Positions 1 through 10,211 of a stretch of 39,618 nucleotides of DNA are shown here, piece by piece. The stretch is from NCBI GenBank assembly GCA_005799025.1, contig SYHX01000072.1, forward strand, positions 1-39,618. The letters are read 5' to 3'. The stretch is from Bacteroidota bacterium. Lineage in GTDB: Bacteria > Bacteroidota > Bacteroidia > UBA7662. Every line of letters starts with the position of its first letter. The stretch's first letter is position 1. Made by a program: the position numbers and the translations under genes. A model generated the notes under the pieces. It did not search any database and was not told where the DNA came from. It was given only the letters and a program-made list of their open reading frames with translations.

Positions 1-1971
1 GAGCAAGAGCGTGGAATTACCATCACCTCCGCCGCCACCAAAACCTCTTGGACCTGGCAAGAGACGGATTATGCGGTTAATATTATTGATACTCCAGGTC
101 ACGTGGATTTCACTGTAGAGGTTAACCGCTCCCTCCGCGTTCTGGATGGTTTGGTTTTCTTGTTCTCTGCCGTGGATGGAGTCGAACCCCAATCTGAAAC
201 CAATTGGCGTCTCGCTGACAATTATAAAGTACCTCGGTTAGGTTTTGTGAATAAAATGGACCGCCAGGGTTCTGATTTCTTTAAGGTCTGTCAGCAAGTC
301 AAAGACATGCTAGGTTCCAATGCCGTGCCCATTCAAATTCCTATTGGGGATGAAGAACACTTCAAAGGTGTAGTGGATTTAATTACTAACCAAGCAATTG
401 TTTGGGATGAAGCCTCTAAAGGTATGACTTTCCAAGTTATCGAAATGCCAGCAGACCTGGTAGAAGATGCCCATAAATACCGTCAGCAGCTGATTGAAGT
501 CTGTGCAGAATACGACGACGCTTTGTTGGAGAAGTTTTTTGATAACCCAGATTCCATCACGCAAGAAGAAATTCGCTCAGCCCTGCGCAAAGCGGTTTGT
601 GACCAAAAGGTCGTTCCAATGCTCTGCGGTTCCGCTTTCAAAAACAAAGGGGTTCAAGCTGTATTGGATGCGGTTTGTGCCTTCCTTCCCGCTCCTGTTG
701 ATCAGGAGGCGGTTATCGGTATTAATCCCAAAACAGACGTGGAAGAGGCCCGTAAGCCTTCTGTGGACGCTCCTTTCTGTGCGCTTGCGTTCAAAGTAGC
801 AACAGATCCATTTGTAGGGCGGTTGGTATTTTTCCGCGTTTACAGCGGTCGCCTCGATGCGGGATCCTATGTTATGAAAGTTCGCAACGAGCCCGATAAG
901 GGTATCGTTATGGAAAAGGAGCGTATTTCACGTCTTTTCCAAATGCACGCCAATGACCGGAAAGCTATTGAGTTCGTCGAAGCCGGCGATATTTGCGCGG
1001 CGGTGGGCTTCAAAGACATCAAAACGGGAGATACGTTGTGTGACGTAAACTCACCCATCATTCTGGAGGCGATGCAGTTTCCTGATCCCGTTATTGGTTT
1101 GGCTATTGAACCAAAAACCCAAGCTGATTCCGATAAATTGGGTAATGCTCTCGCTAAATTAGCCGAGGAAGATCCGACGTTCAAGGTCAAGACCGATGAA
1201 GATACAGGTCAGACCATTATCTCAGGTATGGGCGAATTGCACCTCGAAATCATCGTGGACCGTTTGCGCCGTGAATTCAAGGTAGAATGCAACCAGGGAG
1301 CACCACAGGTGAATTACAAAGAAGCCATCACGGCCCCTGTAACACATCGTGAGGTTTATAAAAAACAAACGGGTGGACGTGGAAAATTTGCCGATATTTT
1401 CGTCGAAATTATTCCGGGCGATCCAGAAAAACCAGGTTTAGAATTCCTTAATGAAATTGTTGGTGGTTCGGTTCCGAGAGAATTTATTCCATCGGTAGAG
1501 AAAGGATTTGCCGCGGCTATGGCGAACGGTGTCCTGGCTGGATTTACCATGGACTCCTTGAAAGTCAGGTTATTTGACGGAAGTTTCCACGCAGTAGACT
1601 CGGATTCACTTTCTTTTGAAATTGCTGCCCGCACAGCATTTCGTGAAGCATGTCGCAAAGCAAATCCCATCCTATTGGAGCCCATCATGAAAGTTGAGGT
1701 CATTACTCCAGAAGACTATATGGGAGATGTTATTGGTGACCTTAACAAGCGTAGGGGCCAAATGCAGGGCATGGATTCCCGCAACAGTGCACAAGTCATT
1801 AAAGCCCAAGTTCCTTTGGCGGAGATGTTTGGTTACGTGACGGTCTTGAGAACTTTGACCTCCGGTCGCGCAACTTCCACCATGGAGTTTTCGCATTATA
1901 CCGAAACACCCAAGAATATTTCTGAAGATGTACTGGCCAAGTACAAGGCCATGAAAGCCGTAAAAGACTAA
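1..1971 (+). CDS. fusA: Elongation factor G, 5' end missing
   Basis: Translation GTPase that drives ribosomal translocation and, with RRF, ribosome recycling in the cytoplasm. The frame is open from base 1, so the gene begins upstream of the window; 656 residues are present and roughly the first 60 (P-loop/G1) are missing. The first visible residues are the switch I/G2 region ([11 protein letters not shown]), followed by G3 DTPGHVDF and G4 NKMDRQG. Domains II to V follow, with no frameshift seen. The stop lies 8 bases before rpsJ, so it is the str-operon end fused to the S10 operon. No tuf gene lies between them, which is usual in Bacteroidota. Confidence 0.97.
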   Translation, partial: EQERGITITSAATKTSWTWQETDYAVNIIDTPGHVDFTVEVNRSLRVLDGLVFLFSAVDGVEPQSETNWRLADNYKVPRLGFVNKMDRQGSDFFKVCQQVKDMLGSNAVPIQIPIGDEEHFKGVVDLITNQAIVWDEASKGMTFQVIEMPADLVEDAHKYRQQLIEVCAEYDDALLEKFFDNPDSITQEEIRSALRKAVCDQKVVPMLCGSAFKNKGVQAVLDAVCAFLPAPVDQEAVIGINPKTDVEEARKPSVDAPFCALAFKVATDPFVGRLVFFRVYSGRLDAGSYVMKVRNEPDKGIVMEKERISRLFQMHANDRKAIEFVEAGDICAAVGFKDIKTGDTLCDVNSPIILEAMQFPDPVIGLAIEPKTQADSDKLGNALAKLAEEDPTFKVKTDEDTGQTIISGMGELHLEIIVDRLRREFKVECNQGAPQVNYKEAITAPVTHREVYKKQTGGRGKFADIFVEIIPGDPEKPGLEFLNEIVGGSVPREFIPSVEKGFAAAMANGVLAGFTMDSLKVRLFDGSFHAVDSDSLSFEIAARTAFREACRKANPILLEPIMKVEVITPEDYMGDVIGDLNKRRGQMQGMDSRNSAQVIKAQVPLAEMFGYVTVLRTLTSGRATSTMEFSHYTETPKNISEDVLAKYKAMKAVKD

Positions 1972-1979
1972 ATTCCGTT

Positions 1980-2285
1980 ATGAGCCATCGTATTCGCATC
2001 AAACTCAAGTCCTACGACCATAACCTGGTCGATAAATCGGCTGAGAAAATTGTCAAGACCGTCAAAATGACAGGTGCTGTGGTCAGTGGGCCTATTCCAT
2101 TACCAACGGAGAAGAAAATTTATACCGTTCTCAAATCCCCTCACGTCAACAAAAAAGCTCGTGAGCAGTTTCAATTGTGCTCCTACAAAAGGGTGATGGA
2201 TATTCACAGTTCCTCCTCCAAAACGGTGGATGCCCTCATGAAGCTAGAATTGCCAAGCGGTGTGGATGTAGAAATCAAAGTCTAA
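1980..2285 (+). CDS. rpsJ: 30S ribosomal protein S10
   Basis: Small-subunit head protein, which in other bacteria also acts in NusB-linked antitermination. It has 101 residues, the normal family length. The start [21 protein letters not shown] and the internal [10 protein letters not shown] are diagnostic S10 sequence. The ATG follows the fusA stop by 8 bases with no Shine-Dalgarno. It is the first gene of the S10 block and is directly followed by rplC. Confidence 0.97.
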   Translation: MSHRIRIKLKSYDHNLVDKSAEKIVKTVKMTGAVVSGPIPLPTEKKIYTVLKSPHVNKKAREQFQLCSYKRVMDIHSSSSKTVDALMKLELPSGVDVEIKV

Positions 2286-2289
2286 CGTT

Positions 2290-2907
2290 ATGTCAGGTAT
2301 TATAGGTAAGAAAATTGGTATGACCTCGGTCTTTGCAGCCGATGGTGCAATGGTTCCTTGTACGGTATTGGAGGCTGGCCCTTGTGTGGTCACTCAAGTA
2401 CGTACCAAAGACAAGGATGGTTACGAGGCAATACAGCTCGCCTACGGTGATCGTAAAGAGAAATCGTCTACCAAGCCTGCAATTGGTCACTTTAAGAAGG
2501 CAGGAACTGGCCCCAAAGCCAAGGTAACTGAATTCAAAAGATTCAATCGCGAGCTACAATTGGGAGACCTCGTGGATGTCACACTCTTCAACGAGGGAGA
2601 TAAGGTGGACGTGATTGGTGTCACCAAGGGCAAAGGGTTTCAAGGTGTAGTCAAGCGTCACGGCTTCGGCGGTGTTGGAGGACAAACCCATGGTCAGCAC
2701 AATAGATTGAGAGCCCCAGGTTCATTGGGCGCTTCCTCATTCCCAAGCCGCGTTTTCAAAGGTATGCGTATGGCGGGTCAAACCGGTGACGTGCGCCGTA
2801 CAGCTCAGAATTTACAAATCGTCAAAGTATATCCCGACCAAAATCTACTCGTTGTGAAAGGCTCAGTTCCTGGCGCCAACGGGTCATGGGTTTTGGTTCG
2901 CAAATAA
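2290..2907 (+). CDS. rplC: 50S ribosomal protein L3
   Basis: Early-assembly large-subunit protein near the peptidyl-transferase centre; 205 residues, normal length. The N-terminus [15 protein letters not shown] and the loop [16 protein letters not shown] are typical L3. In the long loop the sequence [15 protein letters not shown] appears where E. coli L3 has its methylated glutamine; from memory of the family, that glutamine is replaced by serine here. It sits four bases after rpsJ. Confidence 0.97.
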   Translation: MSGIIGKKIGMTSVFAADGAMVPCTVLEAGPCVVTQVRTKDKDGYEAIQLAYGDRKEKSSTKPAIGHFKKAGTGPKAKVTEFKRFNRELQLGDLVDVTLFNEGDKVDVIGVTKGKGFQGVVKRHGFGGVGGQTHGQHNRLRAPGSLGASSFPSRVFKGMRMAGQTGDVRRTAQNLQIVKVYPDQNLLVVKGSVPGANGSWVLVRK

Positions 2908-2914
2908 TATCTCC

Positions 2915-3541
2915 ATGGAAACCGCAATCTACTCTCGTTCAGGCCAAGCCACCGACCGCAAGGTTGTTTTGGATGATCAGGTTTTCTGCCTTGAACCTAA
3001 CGATCACGCCATTTATCTTGACGTGAAATTGCACCTTGCTAATCGTCGTCAGGGTACGGCCAAAGCCAAAGAAAGATCCGAAATGAGCGGATCAACCCGC
3101 AAGCTTTTTCGTCAAAAGGGAACCGGTGGAGCTCGTCGTGGTGATATCAACAGCCCTTTGCTCTATGGTGGAGCCCGTGTTTTCGGTCCAAAACCTCGGG
3201 ATTACTCTTTCAAATTGAACAAAAAGCTCCGTCAGCTGGCTCGTCGTTCTGCTCTTTCTTACAAAATTCAAGGCAATCAGCTTTTTGTAATTGAAGACTT
3301 TTCCTTAGACAAGCCCAAGACCAAAGAGTTCGTTAACCTCCTCAACGGTTTCCAACTTGCAGGTCGTAAGGTCATCCTGGTGACCGGGGACAAAGAGACC
3401 AACCTCGTGCTTTCAGGTCGTAATATCCCTAATGCCCGCGTTATGTTGGCCCAGGATTTAAATACCTATGACATGATGAATGCCCATTGTTTGCTGATCC
3501 AGCACAGTGCCGTCGCCAAAATCCAAGAAACCCTTAGCTAA
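2915..3541 (+). CDS. rplD: 50S ribosomal protein L4
   Basis: Large-subunit protein that lines the exit tunnel; 208 residues. The conserved loop SGSTRKLFRQKGTGGARRGD and the block GGARVFGPKPRDYSFKLNKK identify it. In E. coli L4 represses the S10 operon through its leader; no such leader can be judged here because the operon start lies outside the window. The start at 2915 follows A/T-rich sequence (AATAATATCTCC). Confidence 0.97.
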   Translation: METAIYSRSGQATDRKVVLDDQVFCLEPNDHAIYLDVKLHLANRRQGTAKAKERSEMSGSTRKLFRQKGTGGARRGDINSPLLYGGARVFGPKPRDYSFKLNKKLRQLARRSALSYKIQGNQLFVIEDFSLDKPKTKEFVNLLNGFQLAGRKVILVTGDKETNLVLSGRNIPNARVMLAQDLNTYDMMNAHCLLIQHSAVAKIQETLS

Positions 3542-3546
3542 TTCTC

Positions 3547-3837
3547 ATGGAAACGCTTAAGAAGCCGGTTGTAACCGAGAAAATGACCCGCCTTGCAGAG
3601 AAGCATCAGCAGTATGCCTTCAAAGTGGATAAAAGGGCCAATAAAATTCAAATCCGTACGGCCGTGGAGGCCATGTACGGCGTGTCGGTGGAGTCTGTGA
3701 ACACTATGCGTTATGCAGGCAACTCCCGGAATCGTAACACCAAAGGCGGTTTGGTCCGTGGTCGTACCGATTCATTCAAAAAAGCTATTGTGACGCTCAA
3801 GGCAGGAGAAAATATTGATTTTTATTCCGGCCTATAA
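3547..3837 (+). CDS. rplW: 50S ribosomal protein L23
   Basis: Large-subunit protein at the tunnel exit, a docking site for trigger factor and SRP. It has 96 residues. The N-terminal KKPVVTEKMT and the central YAFKVDKRANKIQIRTAVE are family hallmarks, and the position between rplD and rplB is the universal order. The gap to rplD is five bases. Confidence 0.96.
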   Translation: METLKKPVVTEKMTRLAEKHQQYAFKVDKRANKIQIRTAVEAMYGVSVESVNTMRYAGNSRNRNTKGGLVRGRTDSFKKAIVTLKAGENIDFYSGL

Positions 3838-3846
3838 AATATTGTT

Positions 3847-4668
3847 ATGTCAGTTAAACGTTTTAAGCCGCTAACCCCCAGCCTTCGATTCAAGGTAGCC
3901 AATACTTTTTCGGAGCTCACTACCGATAAGCCAGAGAAGTCTCTCATGGCACCCTTATCCAAATCCGGTGGACGTAACCGTGATGGTCGCATGACCATGC
4001 GCTACATCGGCGGTGGTCACAAAAGGATGTACCGCTTGGTGGATTTCCGTCGAGACAAACACGATATCCCAGCCACTGTCCAAAGCGTTGAATACGATCC
4101 CAACCGTTCGGCCTTCATCGCCTTGTTATTTTACACCGACGGCGAAAAGCGATACATTCTGGCCCCCAAAGGATTAAAGGTTGGGGACAAGGTAATGGCT
4201 GGCAAAAAAGCAACCCCTGATGCAGGAAATTGCATGTTCCTGGCGGACGTGCCCTTGGGATCCAACATCCATAACGTCGAACTTAAACCAGGACGTGGTG
4301 GTCAAATGGTCCGTTCTGCAGGTAATTCTGCCGTTCTAGCTGCCCGTGATGGCCAATATGCCATTATTAAATTACCTTCCGGGGAAACCAGAATGGTGTT
4401 GCAATCCTGCACGGCTACTATTGGGACCTTGTCTAACGAAGACCATTTTTTGGAAATAAGTGGGAAAGCCGGAAGGTCTCGTTGGTTGGGTCGTCGCCCT
4501 CGTGTTCGTGGTGTTGCTATGAACCCCGTAGATCACCCGATGGGTGGAGGTGAAGGACGTGCTTCAGGAGGTCATCCCCGTTCTCGCAATGGTATTCCTT
4601 CCAAGGGTTACAAGACCCGCAGAGGGAAACGCCCATCCGATCGTCTCATCGTGAAGCGTCGTAGCTAA
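3847..4668 (+). CDS. rplB: 50S ribosomal protein L2
   Basis: One of the most conserved large-subunit proteins, needed for subunit association and peptidyl-transferase function; 273 residues. The conserved histidine in the C-terminal block [19 protein letters not shown] is present as His230. The N-terminal variant [20 protein letters not shown] is of the Bacteroidota kind. The start is preceded by AATATTGTT, with no Shine-Dalgarno. Confidence 0.97.
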   Translation: MSVKRFKPLTPSLRFKVANTFSELTTDKPEKSLMAPLSKSGGRNRDGRMTMRYIGGGHKRMYRLVDFRRDKHDIPATVQSVEYDPNRSAFIALLFYTDGEKRYILAPKGLKVGDKVMAGKKATPDAGNCMFLADVPLGSNIHNVELKPGRGGQMVRSAGNSAVLAARDGQYAIIKLPSGETRMVLQSCTATIGTLSNEDHFLEISGKAGRSRWLGRRPRVRGVAMNPVDHPMGGGEGRASGGHPRSRNGIPSKGYKTRRGKRPSDRLIVKRRS

Positions 4669-4705
4669 CCCTTTTCAATTTTTAGACCTTTATTCCCTAA
4701 TACTT

Positions 4706-4972
4706 ATGCCCCGCTCCCTCAAAAAAGGCCCCTTTGTGGAATACACCCTCGAAAGGAAAATCGAGGCCATGAACAACGGCGCCAAGAAAACAGTCATCAA
4801 ATCATGGTCAAGAAGGTCCATGGTTATTCCTGAATTTGTTGGTCATACCATCGCTGTTCACAACGGCAATAAGTTCATCCCGGTTTATGTCACCGAAAAT
4901 ATGGTTGGCCATAAGCTAGGTGAGTTTTCACCAACCCGTACATTCCGTGGTCACTCCGGAAACCGCAAATAA
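4706..4972 (+). CDS. rpsS: 30S ribosomal protein S19
   Basis: Head protein that contacts S13 and tRNA; 88 residues. [18 protein letters not shown] and [18 protein letters not shown] are diagnostic. It follows rplB after a 37-base A/T-rich gap, one of the longer gaps in this operon, in which I see no clear hairpin. Confidence 0.97.
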   Translation: MPRSLKKGPFVEYTLERKIEAMNNGAKKTVIKSWSRRSMVIPEFVGHTIAVHNGNKFIPVYVTENMVGHKLGEFSPTRTFRGHSGNRK

Positions 4973-4979
4973 TACTTTC

Positions 4980-5339
4980 ATGGAAGCACAAGCTATACTT
5001 AGAGATTGTCCTACATCGCCTCAGAAGATGCGTCTTCTGGCCGACATGATCAGGGGCCGTCAGGTAGACCAGGCCCAGGGATTGTTGAAGTTTTCCAAAA
5101 AGGATGCTTCTATTCGTCTCGAAAAACTGTTGATGTCAGCCGTAGCCAACTGGATGCGCAAGAACGAGGATCAAAGCCTTGAATCATCGTCACTTTACGT
5201 AAAAAAAATCTTTGTAGATGGGGGACGTATGATGAAAAGACTTCGTCCAGCCCCGCAAGGAAGAGGTCATCGTATTCTCAAAAGATCCAATCATATCACC
5301 ATCATCGTGGACGCATCTATTAATACCGAAAACGCTTAA
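4980..5339 (+). CDS. rplV: 50S ribosomal protein L22
   Basis: Tunnel-lining large-subunit protein; 119 residues from the ATG at 4980. The open frame extends up to 4920, inside rpsS, but the family N-terminus corresponds to [20 protein letters not shown], so the start at 4980 is preferred and gives a 7-base gap after rpsS. The core [20 protein letters not shown] and the C-terminal [16 protein letters not shown] block match L22. Confidence 0.95.
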   Translation: MEAQAILRDCPTSPQKMRLLADMIRGRQVDQAQGLLKFSKKDASIRLEKLLMSAVANWMRKNEDQSLESSSLYVKKIFVDGGRMMKRLRPAPQGRGHRILKRSNHITIIVDASINTENA

Positions 5340-5343
5340 TCGA

Positions 5344-6129
5344 ATGGGACAAAAAACCAATCCAATCAGCCTTAGGCTGGGATACATCAAAGGCTGGGAT
5401 TCCAACTGGTTTGGCGGCAAAAACTATGCCGACAAAATTCTAGAGGATGACAAAATCCGCCGCTACCTCAATGCCCGAATCAACAACGGAGGTGTGGCTA
5501 AACTTGTCTTGGAGAGAACCCTCAAGCGGATTATCATCACGATTCACACGAGCCGGCCTGGAATCATTATCGGTAAGCAGGGTCAAGAAGTCGATCGAAT
5601 TAAGGAAGAAATCAAGAAATTGACTCAGAAAGAAATTCAGATCAATATTCACGAAATCAAGAAACCTGAATTGGAAGCAGCCTTGGTTGCTGAGAATATT
5701 GCTCGCCAATTGGAAGGCAGGGTGTCTTTCCGTCGCGCCATGAAAATGGCCTTAGCGAGCACCATGCGTCTCAATGCCGAAGGTATCAAGGTCATGGTTT
5801 CAGGACGTCTGGGTGGAGCTGAAATTGCCCGGACGGAGCAATACAAAGAAGGGCGTATTCCATTGCATACCCTTCGCGCTGATATTGATTACGCACTCAA
5901 AGAGGCCCAAACCGTTTACGGCAAAATTGGCGTGAAGGTTTGGATATGCCGAGGCGAAGTATTTGGTAAGAGAGATCTTTCACCTAATGTAGGGGTAAGT
6001 GCTGGTTCCGGTGCTCCTCGTTCAGAACAAGGAGGTCGCAGTGATCGTCCCGGGGGTAGGGACCGTCGTGGTCCACGTGGGGAGGGTCGCTCTGAAGGTC
6101 GTGGTGGAGATCGTCGCAACAGAAATTAA
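5344..6129 (+). CDS. rpsC: 30S ribosomal protein S3 with Arg/Gly-rich tail
   Basis: mRNA-entry-tunnel protein of the small-subunit head; 261 residues. The type-2 KH domain carries its GxxG loop as GKQG at residues 77-80 ([10 protein letters not shown]). The C-terminal domain contains [21 protein letters not shown]. The last 40 or so residues form a repetitive Arg-Gly-rich tail ([19 protein letters not shown]) that E. coli S3 lacks. Such tails occur in Bacteroidota S3, but their role is unknown to me. It starts four bases after rplV. Confidence 0.97.
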   Translation: MGQKTNPISLRLGYIKGWDSNWFGGKNYADKILEDDKIRRYLNARINNGGVAKLVLERTLKRIIITIHTSRPGIIIGKQGQEVDRIKEEIKKLTQKEIQINIHEIKKPELEAALVAENIARQLEGRVSFRRAMKMALASTMRLNAEGIKVMVSGRLGGAEIARTEQYKEGRIPLHTLRADIDYALKEAQTVYGKIGVKVWICRGEVFGKRDLSPNVGVSAGSGAPRSEQGGRSDRPGGRDRRGPRGEGRSEGRGGDRRNRN

Positions 6130-6151
6130 GTGAATTGGTAATCTAAGAACC

Positions 6152-6586
6152 ATGTTACAACCAAAAAGAACCAAGTTCCGCAAAACCCACAAAGGCAGGG
6201 TGCATGGAATGGCAACACGCGGTGCCGAATTGTCCTTCGGTAGCTTTGGACTCAAATCCCTTGAGGCTAAATGGATTACCTCGCGTCAAATCGAATCTGC
6301 TCGTATTGCGGTCACCCGTTTTATGAAGAGGGAGGGTCAGGTTTGGATTCGTATATTCCCAGACAAACCGATCACCAAGAAGCCAGCCGAGGTACGTATG
6401 GGTAAGGGTAAAGGATCACCTGAATATTGGGTGGCCGTCGTTAAACCAGGTACCTTGATTTTTGAAGCCGAGGGTGTTCCGCTGGATGTTGCGCGTGAAG
6501 CTCTTCGATTGGCTGCTCAGAAACTTCCAGTTTCCACCTCTTTTGTGGTACGTCGTGATTTCGTAACAGAAGCCAAGAGCGCTTAA
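6152..6586 (+). CDS. rplP: 50S ribosomal protein L16
   Basis: Large-subunit protein near the A-site tRNA elbow; 144 residues. [17 protein letters not shown] at the start and [20 protein letters not shown] in the middle are diagnostic. It follows rpsC after 22 bases, in the standard order rpsC-rplP-rpmC. Confidence 0.97.
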   Translation: MLQPKRTKFRKTHKGRVHGMATRGAELSFGSFGLKSLEAKWITSRQIESARIAVTRFMKREGQVWIRIFPDKPITKKPAEVRMGKGKGSPEYWVAVVKPGTLIFEAEGVPLDVAREALRLAAQKLPVSTSFVVRRDFVTEAKSA

Positions 6587-6644
6587 TCTCAAACCAATAT
6601 TAATAAAAACCCCATCGATCTCAGAAACACTTTTCGCTGCAATC

Positions 6645-6848
6645 ATGAAAAAAACAGATCTAAAATCCCTCAGCGTTAACGAATTGCAAGAACGCATTCG
6701 GGACGAAAAGGCCACTCTTCAGAAGCTTCGCTTCACTCAGGTGGTTTCTGCCGTCGAAAACCCAATGCGCATCCGCGAAACACGTCGAGAGGTTGCAAGA
6801 ACCATGACCGAACTCAACGTTCGTTTGCGTCAAACCCCTAACGCCTAA
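6645..6848 (+). CDS. rpmC: 50S ribosomal protein L29
   Basis: Small coiled-coil protein near the tunnel exit; 67 residues. KSLSVNELQERIRDEKATLQ and the C-terminal MRIRETRREVARTMTELN identify it. A 58-base A-rich gap separates it from rplP, and no alternative start fits better than the ATG at 6645. Confidence 0.95.
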   Translation: MKKTDLKSLSVNELQERIRDEKATLQKLRFTQVVSAVENPMRIRETRREVARTMTELNVRLRQTPNA

Positions 6849-6859
6849 TCCTCTGCTCC

Positions 6860-7168
6860 ATGGAAGATAATCAAACCGCCGGTACATCGACTCAACCTAA
6901 CGCTGCTCATGTGGAGCAACGCGCTGCTCGCAAAGAAAAAATTGGTGTAGTGGTTTCCAACAAAATGAATAAGTCCATCACCATTTCCGTAGAGAAGAAG
7001 GTGAAAGATAGCATGTACCACAAATTCATGAAAAGCTCCAGAAAGTTCATGGCTCATGATGAGCAAAACCAATGTAATGTAGGTGACCGGGTTCGCATTG
7101 TCGAAACACGCCCCCTAAGCAAAAACAAATGCTGGCGTTTGGTTGAAATAATCGAAAGAGCCAAGTAA
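6860..7168 (+). CDS. rpsQ: 30S ribosomal protein S17, N-terminally extended
   Basis: Primary 16S rRNA-binding protein with an OB fold; 102 residues, against about 85 in most bacteria. The conserved core starts around residue 25 (KEKIGVVVSNKMNKSITISV) and ends with VGDRVRIVETRPLSKNKCWR. The first 20 or so residues (Asn/Thr/Ala-rich) are an extension. No in-frame ATG lies between residue 1 and the core, so the extension is probably real. Confidence 0.96.
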   Translation: MEDNQTAGTSTQPNAAHVEQRAARKEKIGVVVSNKMNKSITISVEKKVKDSMYHKFMKSSRKFMAHDEQNQCNVGDRVRIVETRPLSKNKCWRLVEIIERAK

Positions 7169-7204
7169 TTCTCTAAAAGACTACATAACCGTTAACAATC
7201 GATC

Positions 7205-7573
7205 ATGGTACAACAGGAAAGCAGATTGGCAGTAGCCGATAATAGCGGCGCCAAAGAAGTGCTTTGTATTCGTGTCCTTGGGGGCACTGGAAAGCGCTAT
7301 GCCAGTGTAGGGGATAAAATTGTGGTTTCCATCAAATCGGCAATTCCCACAGGGAATGCCAAGAAAGGAACCGTTTCCAAGGCTGTCGTTGTCAGAACTG
7401 CCAAAGAGGTGCGCCGTAGGGACGGGTCTTACATTCGTTTTGACGACAATGCGGTGGTGCTATTGAATGCACAAGATGAACCAAGGGGTACCCGCATCTT
7501 TGGCCCAGTGGCCAGGGAATTGCGCGAGAAGCAATTCATGAAAATCGTTTCTTTGGCCCCGGAGGTCCTTTAA
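7205..7573 (+). CDS. rplN: 50S ribosomal protein L14
   Basis: Subunit-interface protein; 122 residues, the exact family length. [20 protein letters not shown] and the C-terminal [22 protein letters not shown] are near-invariant L14 sequence. It is the first gene of the classical spc block and is separated from rpsQ by 36 bases. Confidence 0.98.
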   Translation: MVQQESRLAVADNSGAKEVLCIRVLGGTGKRYASVGDKIVVSIKSAIPTGNAKKGTVSKAVVVRTAKEVRRRDGSYIRFDDNAVVLLNAQDEPRGTRIFGPVARELREKQFMKIVSLAPEVL

Positions 7574-7585
7574 TAATATTTTGTT

Positions 7586-7933
7586 ATGAAAAAATCCAAA
7601 GTTCACGAAATACCGGTTGCCAAACCCAAACTCCGTAAAGGGGATATGGTGCAGGTAATTGCTGGTGACAGCAAGGGTAAGCAAGGGCGCATTCTCGAAA
7701 TGAAGCGCGAAACCAATCGCGCCGTGGTGGAAGGCCTCAATTTGGTTAGTCGTCATACCAAACCTTCTGCGGCTTCTCCTAACGGTGGCATCATCAAAAG
7801 GGAAGCCCCAATTCATATTTCGAACCTCAAACTCCTTGCCGGATCTAAGCCCACTCGTGTTGGGCGCAAACTCAACGATGCTGGAGAAATGGTACGCTTT
7901 GCCAAAATCAACCAGGAAATTATTCCCTCATGA
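7586..7933 (+). CDS. rplX: 50S ribosomal protein L24
   Basis: Assembly-initiator protein with a KOW motif, seen as [20 protein letters not shown]; 115 residues. The [14 protein letters not shown] block confirms the family. Its stop overlaps the rplE start by four bases (ATGA), which suggests translational coupling. The start is preceded by TAATAATATTTTGTT. Confidence 0.96.
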   Translation: MKKSKVHEIPVAKPKLRKGDMVQVIAGDSKGKQGRILEMKRETNRAVVEGLNLVSRHTKPSAASPNGGIIKREAPIHISNLKLLAGSKPTRVGRKLNDAGEMVRFAKINQEIIPS

Positions 7934-8487
7934 ATTATCACGTAAGACTCAAAAACAAATACGCCGAAGAGGTTATACCTGCCCTCAAGGAGAAGTTCGG
8001 TTACAAGAATGTAATGGAAGTTCCTCGCTTGACCAAAATTTGCATTAATCAAGGGGTAGGTGCTGCAGTTTCCGACAAGAAGCTCATTGATAATGCCATT
8101 GGGGAGATCACTCAAATTACCGGGCAGAAAGCGGTTTCGACTCTGTCAAAAAAGGCTATATCAAATTTCAAACTCCGTGAGAAAATGCCAATCGGCGTGA
8201 AGGTGACTCTTCGCAATGAACGGATGTACGAGTTCCTTGATCGTTTGGTTGCCGTGGCATTGCCCAGGGTTCGTGACTTCAAGGGTATTCCTGCCAAGGG
8301 ATTTGATGGTCGTGGAAATTATACTCTCGGCGTAACCGAACAAATTATTTTTCCCGAGATTAACATTGATAAAGTCAACAAGATCAACGGTATGCACATC
8401 ACCTTTGTGACCACCGCTCGCAACGACGAAGAAGCCAAAGCTCTTCTCGCTGAGTTGGGTCTTCCATTCAAATCTTCAAAGAATTAA
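7930..8487 (+). CDS. rplE: 50S ribosomal protein L5
   Basis: 5S rRNA-binding protein of the central protuberance; 185 residues. [21 protein letters not shown] and the C-terminal [20 protein letters not shown] are diagnostic. It begins inside the last codons of rplX and ends two bases before rpsN, so it is tightly coupled on both sides. Confidence 0.97.
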   Translation: MNYHVRLKNKYAEEVIPALKEKFGYKNVMEVPRLTKICINQGVGAAVSDKKLIDNAIGEITQITGQKAVSTLSKKAISNFKLREKMPIGVKVTLRNERMYEFLDRLVAVALPRVRDFKGIPAKGFDGRGNYTLGVTEQIIFPEINIDKVNKINGMHITFVTTARNDEEAKALLAELGLPFKSSKN

Positions 8488-8489
8488 TT

Positions 8490-8759
8490 ATGGCCAAGGA
8501 AGGTATCAAAGCCAGAGACGTAAAGCGACTCAAAGCCGTTGAGCGTTATGCCGCTAAACGCAAAGCGCTCAAGGAAGCAGGCGATGTGCTTGGGCTTCAA
8601 AAGCTCCCTCGCAATGCATCTCCGGTTCGTTTGCACAGCCGTTGCAGCATCTCAGGTCGCCCTAGGGGTTTCATGCGCCAGTTTGGAATCTCCAGAGTAC
8701 TGTTTCGGAAAATGGCCTCAGCTGGACTTATTCCAGGTATTACCAAATCCTCTTGGTAA
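8490..8759 (+). CDS. rpsN: 30S ribosomal protein S14, zinc-independent form
   Basis: Small-subunit head protein; 89 residues, the long form without the paired CxxC zinc site. Visible blocks are [20 protein letters not shown] and [18 protein letters not shown]. The order rplE-rpsN-rpsH is the standard spc order. Confidence 0.97.
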   Translation: MAKEGIKARDVKRLKAVERYAAKRKALKEAGDVLGLQKLPRNASPVRLHSRCSISGRPRGFMRQFGISRVLFRKMASAGLIPGITKSSW

Positions 8760-8815
8760 TCCTCTTTTACACTTTTATTGGCTAAACCCCTAATCAACTT
8801 CATCGTTAACATACC

Positions 8816-9211
8816 ATGACAGATCCAATTGCCGATTATTTAACTCGCCTTCGTAATGCCATGAAGGCCAGGCATCGTATCGTCGAGATTCCTGCCTCGA
8901 ATTTGAAGAAAGCCATTACCAAGGTTTTGTTTGACAAAGGCTATATCGCGAATTACAAATTTGAAGACGAGGGGCCTCAGGGCCATATCAAAATCGCCCT
9001 CAAATATATTCAAGGTACTGGTGAGCCTGTAATTCGAGAATTGACTCGTGTAAGTCGTCCGGGTCTTCGCTCCTACAAAGGCGTGGAAGAGATGCCTCGA
9101 GTCATCAACGGTTTGGGTATCGCCATCTTATCAACCAACAAGGGTATCATGACCGACAAAGAAGCCCGCAGGCACAATGTGGGCGGAGAGGTTCTTTGTT
9201 ATGTTTCTTAA
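8816..9211 (+). CDS. rpsH: 30S ribosomal protein S8
   Basis: Central-domain 16S rRNA-binding protein; 131 residues. MTDPIADYLTRLRNAMKARH and GLGIAILSTNKGIMTDKEAR are diagnostic. In E. coli S8 represses the spc operon at a site in the rplE leader. Here rplX and rplE overlap, so that arrangement is absent; control, if any, must work elsewhere. The 56-base gap before it is A/T-rich. Confidence 0.97.
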   Translation: MTDPIADYLTRLRNAMKARHRIVEIPASNLKKAITKVLFDKGYIANYKFEDEGPQGHIKIALKYIQGTGEPVIRELTRVSRPGLRSYKGVEEMPRVINGLGIAILSTNKGIMTDKEARRHNVGGEVLCYVS

Positions 9212-9249
9212 TTCACAGATTATTTGTTTTAACATTATCTGAAAACATC

Positions 9250-9804
9250 ATGTCACGAATAGGCAAACTTCCCCTCGCTATCCCTTCAGGGGTTCAGGTT
9301 CAGGTGGCTCATCAATTGGTCACGGTCAAAGGCCCCAAAGGCGAGCTCTCTCGCCAAATGGATCCGGACATCCGTCTTGACCTCAACGATGGTGTCGCCA
9401 CATTCACACGCCCTACCGATAGCAAGCGCCATCGTGCTTTGCATGGTTTGTACCGGGCTTTGTTGGCCAACATGGTCAAAGGAGTTTCCGAAGGCTACAC
9501 CCTCCAACAAGAGCTGGTTGGCGTCGGATACCGTGCCAATGCCAACGGCCAATTGTTGGAACTCGCATTGGGATATTCTCATGAGATTATCATGCAAATC
9601 CCCATTGAGGTTAAGCTGGTCACCCTTACGGAAAAGGGTAAAAACCCAATCGTAACCTTGTCTAGTCACGATAAGGAATTGCTTGGTCAGGTCGCTGCGA
9701 AGCTTCGTTCACTGCGTGCCCCAGAACCCTACAAAGGCAAGGGTATTCGTTTCGTCGGCGAAGTCCTCCGGAAGAAAGCCGGTAAATCCGCCTCCAAAAA
9801 ATAA
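9250..9804 (+). CDS. rplF: 50S ribosomal protein L6
   Basis: Large-subunit protein near the factor-binding site; 184 residues from the ATG at 9250. The open frame reaches back to 9196 inside rpsH, but the L6 N-terminus is MSRIGKLPLAIPSGVQV, so 9250 is the chosen start. The C-terminal block RAPEPYKGKGIRFVGEVLRK is the L6 signature. Confidence 0.97.
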   Translation: MSRIGKLPLAIPSGVQVQVAHQLVTVKGPKGELSRQMDPDIRLDLNDGVATFTRPTDSKRHRALHGLYRALLANMVKGVSEGYTLQQELVGVGYRANANGQLLELALGYSHEIIMQIPIEVKLVTLTEKGKNPIVTLSSHDKELLGQVAAKLRSLRAPEPYKGKGIRFVGEVLRKKAGKSASKK

Positions 9805-9836
9805 TTGCACTTTAATAACTATATCCCGTATCATCC

Positions 9837-10193
9837 ATGGCCCACGATCGTACCGAACGCCGCTCAAGAATTCGCAGGGGTATCCGCAAAAAAATTGCGG
9901 GCACTGTAGAGCGTCCCCGCTTATCTGTTTTCCGTTCCAATACAGAAATCTATGCACAGATTATCGATGACTTGAACGGACGCACCTTGGTTGCGGCATC
10001 TACCCGCGAAAAGTCAATGAAGGACATGAAGGTTCGTCGCCTTGAACAATCTGCCGCTGTTGGGAAATTGTTGGCCGAAAAAGCACTTGCCGCAGGGGTG
10101 ACTTCGGTCGTTTTTGATCGCGGTGGTTATTTGTATCACGGCAGAGTCAAGGCCCTTGCAGAAGGCGCACGTGAAGGCGGTTTAAAATTTTAA
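9837..10193 (+). CDS. rplR: 50S ribosomal protein L18
   Basis: 5S rRNA-binding protein; 118 residues. [35 protein letters not shown] and [20 protein letters not shown] match L18. It lies between rplF and rpsE in the standard order, with an 18-base gap to rpsE. Confidence 0.97.
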   Translation: MAHDRTERRSRIRRGIRKKIAGTVERPRLSVFRSNTEIYAQIIDDLNGRTLVAASTREKSMKDMKVRRLEQSAAVGKLLAEKALAAGVTSVVFDRGGYLYHGRVKALAEGAREGGLKF

Positions 10194-10211
10194 TTCTTTT
10201 ATTTAGAAATT

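Noticed and set aside
4920-4979. Longer N-terminus for L22
   Set aside because: It overlaps rpsS and does not match the L22 family start; the ATG at 4980 does.
9286-9669. 127-codon frame on the - strand inside rplF
   Set aside because: Shadow of the L6 gene; the sense frame is certain and the antisense product resembles nothing.
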